This document shows positions 55,163 through 63,243 of a DNA stretch of 64,000 nt, piece by piece. Numbering within the stretch: position 1 is the stretch's first letter; each line of letters begins with the position of its first letter. The translations under genes were made by a program, and so were the position numbers. Source of the DNA: Terriglobales bacterium (GTDB lineage: Bacteria > Acidobacteriota > Terriglobia > Terriglobales > Acidobacteriaceae); assembly GCA_035561515.1 (NCBI GenBank), contig DATMXP010000037.1:1-64000 (forward strand), in the 5' to 3' direction. The notes under the pieces are model-generated. The model saw only the letters and a program-made list of their open reading frames with translations. It searched no databases and was not told where the DNA came from.

Positions 55163-57232
55163 CTATACCCTTGCCACGCCGTAGGCGTTCTCGAACGAAC
55201 CGTTGCCGTTTCCGTTCCCGTTGCCACTTCCATTACCGTAGCTGTAGCCGTTCGACTTGCCGTAGCCATTGCCGTTATCCCCTCGGCCGTAAGCAGGCGG
55301 CGCGGCCGGCACTCGGCTGCTGTTTGCATCGATCGAGAATCGGTCCATGCTGTCGATCAGCACGCGAGACATTTTCGACATCTGTTCGGCAGAAGCTGCC
55401 AGTTCGGTCGAGCCGGACGTGAAACGCTGAATCAGTTCGCGCATGCGTTCCATCGCCATCACGACCGCCTGCGCTCCCGACGCCTGCTCTTCCACCGCCG
55501 AGTTGATCTCGTGGGTCAGTTCGTTCAATCGGGTTGTTGCTTTGGCAATCTGTGAAGATCCATGCGACTGCTCGTTTGTCGCTGCGCCGATTTCCTGCGC
55601 GAACTTGTAAACCTCGGTTACGACGTTCGAGATCTTTTTCAACGCGCCGTTCAAGTCGGTGCCGAGAGTCAGTCCTTCGTCCACGATCGTGGTGCTCTTC
55701 TGCATGTTCTCGACCGCGCGACGAGCTTCTTTCTGAATGCTTTGGATAAGCTCTGAAATTTCCTTGGTGCTGGCGGCCGACTTCTCCGCCAATTTGCGAA
55801 CTTCTTCCGCAACCACCGCGAATCCGAGCCCGTGTTCTCCGGCGCGGGCCGCTTCGATGGCGGCGTTCAGTGCCAGCAGGTTAGTTTGCTCGGCCAGGTC
55901 GTCGATGACTTCGATGATCTTGCCAATGTCGTCTGCCCTCGTTCCCAGGACGTCGATGATCTCTGACGAAGACTGAATCGAGGTGTTGATGCGTCCCAGA
56001 CCGTCGGTCGTCTTCTGCATCGTGGAAATGCCGGCTTGCACTTCTTCGCGTGATCTCTGCGATATGTCGAGCAGCACCTTGGCCGTGTCGGCCACGCGCT
56101 GGATCGACGCCACCATTTCGTCGATGGACGATGATGTCTCGCTGACGCTGGAAGACTGCATCTGCGTGCTTTTCACCATGTTCTGCACGTTCACGCTCAT
56201 CTCGTGCATCGTGCTGGTGACTTCGTCGATGGACGAGGAGGCCTGTACGCTGAGCTTGGCGGATTCTTCGGATGCGCTCGCGACCTGGTTCGAACCACTC
56301 GATACCTGCGACGCGCTGTCGCGGACCGCACTCACCAGCGAACGAAGCCCTTCGATCATGCGGGTAAACGCGATTGCCAGGGTGTCTCGCTGCGAACGGG
56401 GGCGAACCTGCACGGTTAAATCGCCGCGCGCGATGGCCTCGGATACCTGTGACATCTCGCGCAAATAACCGACCATCGTGCTGAAGGTCTTGGCCAGTAC
56501 TCCGATTTCGTCGTTCTGTCGAATGTCGATCTGGTGCTCAAGGTCGCCGGTCTCGCCGATCTCACGTGCTACGCCGATCAGACGGTCCAGAGGATTGAGA
56601 ATGGCGTTGGTTGTGCGGTAAGCGATGAAGCTGCCGACCCCCAGCGCCAACGCTGCGCCGAGGATGGCCACCAGCATGGTCACGGTGCTCGCTGTCGCGT
56701 CTTCCTTACGCTGGTCGCTCAAGTCTTGATCGATGAAGCGTTCTAGTTCATCGACATGCGTGGTCGACTTTGATGTCCAAACTACCGGGTCAAGCTGGAG
56801 ATACTGAATTTGCAGTTCGCCAACCGTGGCGTTGCCCGAATCAACTTGCTTGCGCTTCTCGATCAACGGACGCGCAAAATTGTTCTCCCAATCCCGCTCG
56901 GAATCGCTCAGTTTCGAAAGAGAGTTTTTTTGCTGGTCGGTTTGTGCCTGCTGGCCTGCTTTCGAGATTGCTTCCCGCAGCTTCGCAAGCCCATCCGTCA
57001 GGGAATTCACTTCGTTGTTCGAACCACTGAGCAGGTAATTGCTCAGTTGCTGCCGGTTCTGCATCATCTGGAACCGGATCCCCTCCACTTCCTGCGAGAA
57101 ATCGAATGCGTGCTGCGTCGCATTGCGAGCCGAGTGTTCACGCTGAACCGCGGCGATGTTGATCAGGCACAGGAACACCACTACCAGGAGAACGAGTCCA
57201 AAATTTAAGTACAGCTTTCTTCGTATGCTCAT
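55163..57232 (-). CDS. methyl-accepting chemotaxis protein with Gly/Asn-rich C-terminal tail
   Basis: A 689-residue receptor. First membrane helix at residues 7-27 (LYLNFGLVLLVVVFLCLINI). A periplasmic four-helix-bundle sensor (about 30-180) follows, then a second membrane helix (MLVAILGAALALGVGSFIAY), HAMP (NPLDRLIGVAREIGE) and a signalling domain with the tip EQTNLLALNAAIEAARAGE and a long coiled coil. The last 45 residues are a low-complexity tail of Gly, Asn, Tyr and Ser (GNGSGNGNGNGNGS) after a Pro/Ala hinge. No CheR-binding pentapeptide ends the protein. It is the input of the Che operon. The ligand is unknown. Confidence 0.93.
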   Translation of the reverse strand: MSIRRKLYLNFGLVLLVVVFLCLINIAAVQREHSARNATQHAFDFSQEVEGIRFQMMQNRQQLSNYLLSGSNNEVNSLTDGLAKLREAISKAGQQAQTDQQKNSLSKLSDSERDWENNFARPLIEKRKQVDSGNATVGELQIQYLQLDPVVWTSKSTTHVDELERFIDQDLSDQRKEDATASTVTMLVAILGAALALGVGSFIAYRTTNAILNPLDRLIGVAREIGETGDLEHQIDIRQNDEIGVLAKTFSTMVGYLREMSQVSEAIARGDLTVQVRPRSQRDTLAIAFTRMIEGLRSLVSAVRDSASQVSSGSNQVASASEESAKLSVQASSSIDEVTSTMHEMSVNVQNMVKSTQMQSSSVSETSSSIDEMVASIQRVADTAKVLLDISQRSREEVQAGISTMQKTTDGLGRINTSIQSSSEIIDVLGTRADDIGKIIEVIDDLAEQTNLLALNAAIEAARAGEHGLGFAVVAEEVRKLAEKSAASTKEISELIQSIQKEARRAVENMQKSTTIVDEGLTLGTDLNGALKKISNVVTEVYKFAQEIGAATNEQSHGSSQIAKATTRLNELTHEINSAVEEQASGAQAVVMAMERMRELIQRFTSGSTELAASAEQMSKMSRVLIDSMDRFSIDANSSRVPAAPPAYGRGDNGNGYGKSNGYSYGNGSGNGNGNGNGSFENAYGVARV

Positions 57233-57274
57233 TGCACTGCTCCACCGGTTGTCCCGGGAACAGAATTCGTTTGT

Positions 57275-57646
57275 TTACCTGTCGTTACCGTTGCTGAACT
57301 GAAACTCCACCACCTGCGTGGTGTCGTTTGAGGCTGGTTCGTAGCGCCACTTCTTAACTGCGCTGACGGCCGACTCCACCAGTAAGGGGTGTCCGCCAAT
57401 CACCTTTGTGTCCTTCACCGACCCGTTTGCTGCAATTACCACTTCCACCTTCACAACACCGCTCAGGTTCATCCGCTTCGCTAGATCGGGGTAGACGGGC
57501 GAGACCTTTGTCTTCACCTTTCGTCCGCCATCGTCGATGGCAGTGGCTGCTGAGACTCCCAGCGATAATCCAAGTAGTCCAAGAATGAGAGTTATTGAGA
57601 ACCAATGTTTAAATTTACGGGTTAACACGCTGACCCTCCCGGTCAC
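57275..57646 (-). CDS. small secreted TonB C-terminal-domain protein
   Basis: A 123-residue protein. An N-terminal hydrophobic signal or anchor (WFSITLILGLLGLSLGVSA) is followed directly by a TonB C-terminal domain (VKTKVSPVYPDLAKRMNLSG, VVKVEVVIAANGSVKDTKVI, SAVKKWRYEPASND). It lacks the Pro-rich spacer and is far shorter than TonB, so it probably acts as a periplasmic domain protein. It lies 42 bp upstream of the receptor gene on the same strand and may be the first gene of the chemotaxis operon. A link to chemotaxis is only inferred. Confidence 0.85.
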   Translation of the reverse strand: MTGRVSVLTRKFKHWFSITLILGLLGLSLGVSAATAIDDGGRKVKTKVSPVYPDLAKRMNLSGVVKVEVVIAANGSVKDTKVIGGHPLLVESAVSAVKKWRYEPASNDTTQVVEFQFSNGNDR

Positions 57647-57948
57647 ACTGCGGGCTTACGCATTTGAGTTATGTGCAACCCCTTTGCCATGCCGATGACT
57701 CATCGATAGTTTTTGTAAGTTACTGAGGTACAAACAGTTATGGTGAACGGGAGGACGTCTCAGGCCAGGTGTTTTCGTCTCAAACCCTGTTCTTGTGGCT
57801 CATTTCATCTCACGCTGAGACAGACACCTTAGTCGGCTCGCGGTTACCTCAAGGGCAACTTGAGGTTCAATTAGCCTTGACTCAAATTGAGATTGCAGAG
57901 TACCTTGCACTTTCCCGCAGTTGGTCCCGCAATGCTGCGCAACCACTC
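57647..57948. promoter_or_regulatory. divergent regulatory region with several palindromes
   Basis: Between the leftward TonB-like/che genes and the rightward kinase operon. It holds GTCTCA...TGAGAC arms (about 57755-57822), a hairpin CCTCAAG-GGCAA-CTTGAGG (57847-57865) and a near-palindrome CTCAAATTGAG (57880-57890). TTGACT at 57878-57883 could be a -35 element for the kinase operon. The kinase frame is open from 57769, so part of this region could instead be coding. No sigma54 -24/-12 pair (GG-N10-GC) was recognised with confidence. Confidence 0.45.
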
Positions 57949-60777
57949 ATGAGCGTAGAGACGAACAACACCGCAGACGCGCAGCAGAACCGTGCTGAAG
58001 AGCTTCAGCAGTTGCTCGATATCACTTCTGAACTGGGAACCCTCGGCGATCTCGACGAGTTTCTTCAGAAGTTCGTCGTCCGCGCAGCTCAGTTTTTAGG
58101 CTTCCGTCGAGCGTTTATAGCCATCGCCGATCAGGGCAGGTTTGACATCCGTTGGGTTGCCGAAAATAACGCTGCTAAGGCATTGCACGCGCAGTTACCT
58201 GATCCCGGGGCGAAGCGGTTGGTCTCGAGTTCTGAACCGGTCTTCGGCGATAACTTCAATCAACTCATATCTGCCGACTCTCAGTTCAGCCTGCAAATCG
58301 AACGCTTCCTGTCTGTGCCGCTCCTGGCTTCCGACCGTTCTCCTCTGGGGATTCTGGCCGTCTACGACCGCGATGCCGGCCAAGTCTCACAAGAAGACAT
58401 CCGCCGGGCCAAAGCGCTAGGGGCCGAGGTCGCTGTCGTTCTCGAAGCGACACAGAACCTGCATCTGGCCAAAGTGAACCGCGAGCGCGCCGAAAGCCTG
58501 ATGAATCTGGCCCTAGAGCTAAATTCGTCACTTCGGTTGCCACAATTTGTCAGAAGCTTTACCCAACGTGCTGCCGACATGTTGAATTCCCGGGCCGCAG
58601 TCCTGGCGCTGGCTCAGCGGTCTGTCCTCGAGACGGTGCTGGTTCACGACCCCCAGAACGTTCCTGATAAAGGCCTGCTTCGACGGCTGAACTCGGCCAT
58701 GACGGAACTTGCGGCCAATCATACTGAGGCTATCGCTACCGGAACGGCCGCTTCACTTATTGGGCAGTCCATCGCAACAGCGCTTAACTGGCAGAACCTT
58801 ACCGTGGCCCGCCTCCGTAGTGGCGATGGCGAACTCATCGGGCTTCTCTGCCTTGTCGACCCGAGCCAACCCCTGGGCGAAGGCGATCGCAACCTTCTTC
58901 ATGCGCTCGCTGCCCACGCGTCCGTTGCCCTGGAGAACGCCCGCCTGTTCACCCGCATGGACCAGGCGAACCGGCATTGGGTCGAAATTTTCGATTCCAT
59001 CACCGACTTCATCGTCGTTCACGACGAAAGCAATCGTGTACTCCGTGTAAACCGCACGCTGGCAGACTTCATCGGCGTTCGTCCGTCGGAGCTAATCGGG
59101 GTCAGCATGCGCGCGCTGGTCGCCATGGCCAGTGACAACAGCGGCCAGCCATGCCCGTTCTGCCGCGTTGGACTCGACGGTGCCGACGAATACATCCATC
59201 CCGTGCTTGAGCGGACGTACCTGGTATCCACCTCGCGCATCCACGGCGCCCTGAACGAGGCCTTCCAGACCATCCACGTGCTGAAGGACATTACGGATCG
59301 CCGCGAAGCCGAGCGCCGCTATCGCGAACTGTTCGACACGATCCAGGAAGGACTTTTCTTTTCGACCCCGGACGGCCGGTTCATCGAAGTCAACGACGCC
59401 CTTGTCCGCATGCTCGGTTATGAAAGCCGCGAGCAGTTGCTGCAGGTCGATATACCGAGAGCGCTCTATATGTCTCCCGGCCAGCGGGAGACCTTCCAGA
59501 GCGCCATTGAAGGCGAAGGTATGCTGCGGAATTACGAGGAGGCCTTGCTCAAGCGTGATGGATCCATCATCCATACGCTCCAGAACGCCTTTGCGGTGCG
59601 CGACTCTCAGGGCAAAATTATTCAGTACCGCGGTCTGATCCTCGATATCACCGAGCAGAAGAACTATCAGGCTGAACTCCAGCGACAGCGCGACTTCAAC
59701 AACAAGATCCTGAACAATACGCAAAGCATGATCCTGGTGGCCGACACCGCCGGGCTGGTCAGCTATGCGAACAAGCGGTGTTACGAAGCAGGTGGCTATA
59801 CACAGTCCGAACTTCTAGGCCGCCGTTTGTCCGAGTTGGTTGCGCCGGGCCGACGGGAACTGCTCCAGGAAGCGCTCGAAACCACCATCCGCGGCCTTCA
59901 GGTCGACAATCTCGAACTGCCCATTGTTCTCGGCCGTGGCCGCGTCGGTCAGTTCGCCGTGAACCTCAGTCCGATGCGCGACGAATCCGGGCAGGTCGCG
60001 TCGATCGTGGTCGTGATGACCGATATCACGGACGCTGCCATGCTCCAGGCGAAGTTAGTCCACACGGAAAAGATGGCCGCCGTCGGCCAACTCGTCTCGG
60101 GCGTTGCACACGAGGTAAACAACCCGCTCACGGCGATCCTTGGATTCGCCGATCTGCTCATCGATCATCCGGACGTGCCGGAATTTGCCAAGTCCGATCT
60201 GCGGGTCATCCTGGAAGAAGCACAGCGCACTAAGCAGATTGTGCAAAACCTGCTTAGCTTTGCGCGCCAAATGCCGCCGCAGCGCAAGCCGGTGCAAATC
60301 AACGGCATCCTTCGCCAGACTCTCGCCCTGCGTGCCTACGACTTCGCCAATCACGGTGTGAAAATCGTGGAGCGTTTCAGCCCGAAAGTGCGCGAGGTCG
60401 TCGGCGATTCTCACCAATTACAGCAGGTGTTCCTGAATATTCTCAACAATGCCTACGACGCTGTCCGCGAGGCTGATCATCCCGGCCAGATCGTCATAGA
60501 GACCAGCGAGCACGACGGGATGGCGGAAGTGGTCTTCCGCGATAACGGCCCCGGTATTCTCTACCCCGAGCGTATCTTCGATCCATTCTTCACTACCAAG
60601 GAAGTCGGGAAGGGAACGGGCCTCGGGCTGAGCATCTGCTACGGCATCATCCGTGAGCATCAAGGCGAGATCACGTGCCGCAATAACCCGGACGAGCCAG
60701 GTGCCATGTTTGTGGTCCGGTTGCCGCTCGCCGCGGATGAAGCCATCGCTGCGTATGCGGCGGGAGCAAACGCATGA
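57949..60777 (+). CDS. soluble GAF/PAS histidine kinase
   Basis: 942 residues from ATG 57949; a GTG at 57769 would add 60 residues that overlap palindromes. No membrane segment. Two GAF-like domains (about 20-180 and 190-345), then three PAS domains (about 350-475, 480-600, 605-720). The HisKA box is HTEKMAAVGQLVSGVAHEVN with phosphoacceptor His in AHEVNNPLTAILG. The HATPase has QQVFLNILNNAYDAVRE, FRDNGPGI and GKGTGLGLSICYG. It senses an internal signal and passes phosphate to the overlapping receiver (60774) and/or NtrC protein (61169). The GAF domains might bind a nucleotide or haem; not determined. Confidence 0.93.
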   Translation: MSVETNNTADAQQNRAEELQQLLDITSELGTLGDLDEFLQKFVVRAAQFLGFRRAFIAIADQGRFDIRWVAENNAAKALHAQLPDPGAKRLVSSSEPVFGDNFNQLISADSQFSLQIERFLSVPLLASDRSPLGILAVYDRDAGQVSQEDIRRAKALGAEVAVVLEATQNLHLAKVNRERAESLMNLALELNSSLRLPQFVRSFTQRAADMLNSRAAVLALAQRSVLETVLVHDPQNVPDKGLLRRLNSAMTELAANHTEAIATGTAASLIGQSIATALNWQNLTVARLRSGDGELIGLLCLVDPSQPLGEGDRNLLHALAAHASVALENARLFTRMDQANRHWVEIFDSITDFIVVHDESNRVLRVNRTLADFIGVRPSELIGVSMRALVAMASDNSGQPCPFCRVGLDGADEYIHPVLERTYLVSTSRIHGALNEAFQTIHVLKDITDRREAERRYRELFDTIQEGLFFSTPDGRFIEVNDALVRMLGYESREQLLQVDIPRALYMSPGQRETFQSAIEGEGMLRNYEEALLKRDGSIIHTLQNAFAVRDSQGKIIQYRGLILDITEQKNYQAELQRQRDFNNKILNNTQSMILVADTAGLVSYANKRCYEAGGYTQSELLGRRLSELVAPGRRELLQEALETTIRGLQVDNLELPIVLGRGRVGQFAVNLSPMRDESGQVASIVVVMTDITDAAMLQAKLVHTEKMAAVGQLVSGVAHEVNNPLTAILGFADLLIDHPDVPEFAKSDLRVILEEAQRTKQIVQNLLSFARQMPPQRKPVQINGILRQTLALRAYDFANHGVKIVERFSPKVREVVGDSHQLQQVFLNILNNAYDAVREADHPGQIVIETSEHDGMAEVVFRDNGPGILYPERIFDPFFTTKEVGKGTGLGLSICYGIIREHQGEITCRNNPDEPGAMFVVRLPLAADEAIAAYAAGANA

Positions 60778-61172
60778 ACCCTGCAACGGCGCCGCAAAAA
60801 CTGCCTGTCCTGCTGATCGAGGACGAAGCGGCTGTCATGTCGTTTGTGAAAGCGGCATTGGAGCGTGCTGGCTACAGCATTGTCACCGCAGCTTCCGGCG
60901 TCGAGGCACTCCCACTACTCGAGGACGGAGACTTTCTCGGGGTGGTTAGTGACATGCGTACACCGGGCGGCGTGGACGGAGCGGATGTCCATGCTTGGCT
61001 TGCAAGCAACCGGCCCAACCTGGTGTCGAAGCTCATCTTTATTACTGGGGACATCGTCAACGAGGAAACGGCGCAAACGCTGGCAAAGACCGGCGCACCC
61101 TGCGTGGAGAAGCCGTTCCGTATTCAACAACTCTTGGAAGTCGTAAAAAAGGTAATGGGGAGTCCGCGATGA
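60774..61172 (+). CDS. single-domain response regulator
   Basis: A 132-residue receiver. VLLIEDEAAVMSFVKAALER has the acidic pair, GVVSDMRTPGGVDGADV the phosphoacceptor Asp, IFITGDIVNE the Thr, and CVEKPFRIQQ the Lys. All switch residues are present. It overlaps the kinase gene by 4 bp (ATGA) and the NtrC gene by 4 bp. Likely an intermediate or competing phosphate acceptor in this operon. Confidence 0.92.
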   Translation: MNPATAPQKLPVLLIEDEAAVMSFVKAALERAGYSIVTAASGVEALPLLEDGDFLGVVSDMRTPGGVDGADVHAWLASNRPNLVSKLIFITGDIVNEETAQTLAKTGAPCVEKPFRIQQLLEVVKKVMGSPR

Positions 61173-62566
61173 CGGACGATTTTAGAGTACGTTTTCTTAT
61201 CGTCGACGACGAGCAAAGTATCCGTCGTCTCTGCATGACAATTGGGGCTTCGCTCGGTTTTGACGTTGCCGAGGCCGAAAGCGCCGAAGCTGCACTGGCG
61301 TATCTTGAAACCGATTCTCCCGACGTCGTTCTTGTGGACCGCATGCTCCCGGCGATGTCCGGTGACGAGTTCCTAAAGCAGGCCAAACAGATGTTGCCCC
61401 GCACCGAATTCGCCATGATCACCGGTCATGGTTCGATCGAGTCGGCTGTCGAAGCCATGCGCCTTGGTGCCTACGACTACATCACGAAGCCGTTCGGTGC
61501 CGGACAACTCAAGCTCCTGCTTCAACGCATGAAGGAGAAAGTTCGCCTCGTTGCCGAGAACGAATACCTGAAACAGGTCGTCTCAAACGAGATGGAACTG
61601 AACGTTATTGACGGTTCCTCGGCGAAGATTCAGGACATCCTGCGAATGATCTCGCGCCTGAAGGACACCCGCACGCCTGTGCTGATCATGGGTGAGAGCG
61701 GAACCGGCAAAGAGTTGGTTGCGCGCGCCATTCACTTCCGCGGATCGTTGGCGAAGCGCCCCTTTGTCGCCGTCGATTGCGGATCCCTCGTTCCGACGTT
61801 GATCGAGAGTGAACTGTTCGGATACGAGAAGGGTGCCTTCACGGGAGCACTGAAAACGAAGCAGGGACTTTTCGCATCCGCGAACGGTGGGACGATTTTC
61901 CTCGACGAAATTGGCGAGCTACCGCTTGAAATGCAGGCCAAGCTCCTGCGCGTATTACAGGAAAAAGAAATCCGCCCAGTCGGTTCGAACGACAAAATCA
62001 AGATCGACGTGCGGATCGTCGCAGCGACCAACCGGGACCTGGAAGCTGCGTACAAAGCTGGCACGTTCAGGAAAGACCTCTACTTCAGACTCAATGTCGT
62101 CACCATCCAGATCCCGGCCCTTCGAGAGCGTAAGTCCGATATTCCCGCACTTGTGCAATCTTTCCTTACTCGTTATGCTCCGGACGAAAAAATTCAGCTC
62201 ACGGCCGGTGTAATGAACTGCCTGCTGCAATATGATTGGCCCGGCAACGTCCGCGAGCTTGAAAACTGCATCGAGCGAGCGATTGCCTTGGGCAATCACA
62301 AGCTCATCGATATTCCTGACCTGCCGCCCGCAATTGCTTCCGCGGCGCCGGCGGGTATTGGTATTGCGCAGGTTGCTACGAGCAACACCGGCAACCTCGA
62401 AGACCTTGAGCGGGAAACCATTCGCCGAGTCTTCGAGCAGTGCAAGGGAGACAAGGTGCTGGCGGGGAAGACGCTTGGCATCAGCCGCGCTACGCTCTAC
62501 CGCAAACTCAAGCGGTACAACATCGAGCCGGGTTCACCGCAAGCGATGGGCGTCGGCGCCAGCTAG
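61169..62566 (+). CDS. NtrC-family sigma54-dependent response regulator
   Basis: 465 residues from ATG 61169, which overlaps the previous stop (ATGA). The frame extends upstream in another gene but is not used. Receiver domain 8-120 (phosphoacceptor Asp in VVLVDRMLPAM). AAA+ domain about 145-370 with Walker A GESGTGKE, the sigma54-contact loop GAFTGA and Walker B GTIFLDEIG. Fis-type HTH at the end (LAGKTLGISRATLYRKLKRY). It activates sigma54 promoters when phosphorylated by the upstream kinase. No obvious target gene lies in the window. Convergent with a membrane-protein gene through overlapping stops (CTAG). Confidence 0.96.
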   Translation: MTDDFRVRFLIVDDEQSIRRLCMTIGASLGFDVAEAESAEAALAYLETDSPDVVLVDRMLPAMSGDEFLKQAKQMLPRTEFAMITGHGSIESAVEAMRLGAYDYITKPFGAGQLKLLLQRMKEKVRLVAENEYLKQVVSNEMELNVIDGSSAKIQDILRMISRLKDTRTPVLIMGESGTGKELVARAIHFRGSLAKRPFVAVDCGSLVPTLIESELFGYEKGAFTGALKTKQGLFASANGGTIFLDEIGELPLEMQAKLLRVLQEKEIRPVGSNDKIKIDVRIVAATNRDLEAAYKAGTFRKDLYFRLNVVTIQIPALRERKSDIPALVQSFLTRYAPDEKIQLTAGVMNCLLQYDWPGNVRELENCIERAIALGNHKLIDIPDLPPAIASAAPAGIGIAQVATSNTGNLEDLERETIRRVFEQCKGDKVLAGKTLGISRATLYRKLKRYNIEPGSPQAMGVGAS

Positions 62567-63048
62567 CGAACAGATCTCTGGGCGACCGTTGCGTTCGTGA
62601 TGGGCGCCCACTTTCTTATCGCGAGGGCGATCGGCAAGCCCACAAAGAACAGATGTCCGACCGGGCCTGAGATCAGTGATGCCCAGGTGAACCGCCCCTG
62701 TTGCGCCCGCGATAATGGAACCACCACGTAGTGCATAAACAGGAAGACGAACTCTCCGTAAAGCATTCCGAACAATACCGCGCGTTGTACGAGGAAAGTC
62801 AGCTTCCTGCTCGCAAGGTAGTAGACCGTCGCTGCCGTGAAGGCGATGGTGAAATGGAATCCCAGCCCAAGCAGCGCGGTGCTCCATCCACCGTCGAAGG
62901 CGGCACGTCCAAGTGCGCCGCTGGCGACGGATTGCAGGATTCGGATGGGCTTCACGCCGCGGATACCCCAGGCGACCATCGCTGAACTGATATCGAGGAT
63001 CCCGCACCAAAAGCCGCCCCAGAAGATTGCCTTCAATGGACTTGCCAT
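62563..63048 (-). CDS. small integral membrane protein, unknown function
   Basis: A 161-residue protein with about five hydrophobic segments (AIFWGGFWCGILDISSAMVA, LLGLGFHFTIAFTAATVYYL, AVLFGMLYGEFVFLFMHYVV, LISGPVGHLFFVGLPIALAI). ATG 63048 is preceded by GGAGGGG. No family recognised with confidence. It stands alone on the minus strand, convergent with the NtrC gene and divergent from the DUF481 gene. Confidence 0.75.
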   Translation of the reverse strand: MASPLKAIFWGGFWCGILDISSAMVAWGIRGVKPIRILQSVASGALGRAAFDGGWSTALLGLGFHFTIAFTAATVYYLASRKLTFLVQRAVLFGMLYGEFVFLFMHYVVVPLSRAQQGRFTWASLISGPVGHLFFVGLPIALAIRKWAPITNATVAQRSVR

Positions 63049-63243
63049 TCCACCCCTCCGCTGGTCGGAGAGTGTAACGTACTTGGGCTTCGGCGAGGAG
63101 GCGAACTGTTACGGAGCTACAGCCGAGTGCCTTGAAATGGGCGAAACCCAAATTGGGCCTCCGCCAAATTGCCTGGCGCGAATGTGCTGGCTTTTGCCCC
63201 CTCGTGGCGAGATCATTTCTGCACATCCGAGAAGGAGTACAGT

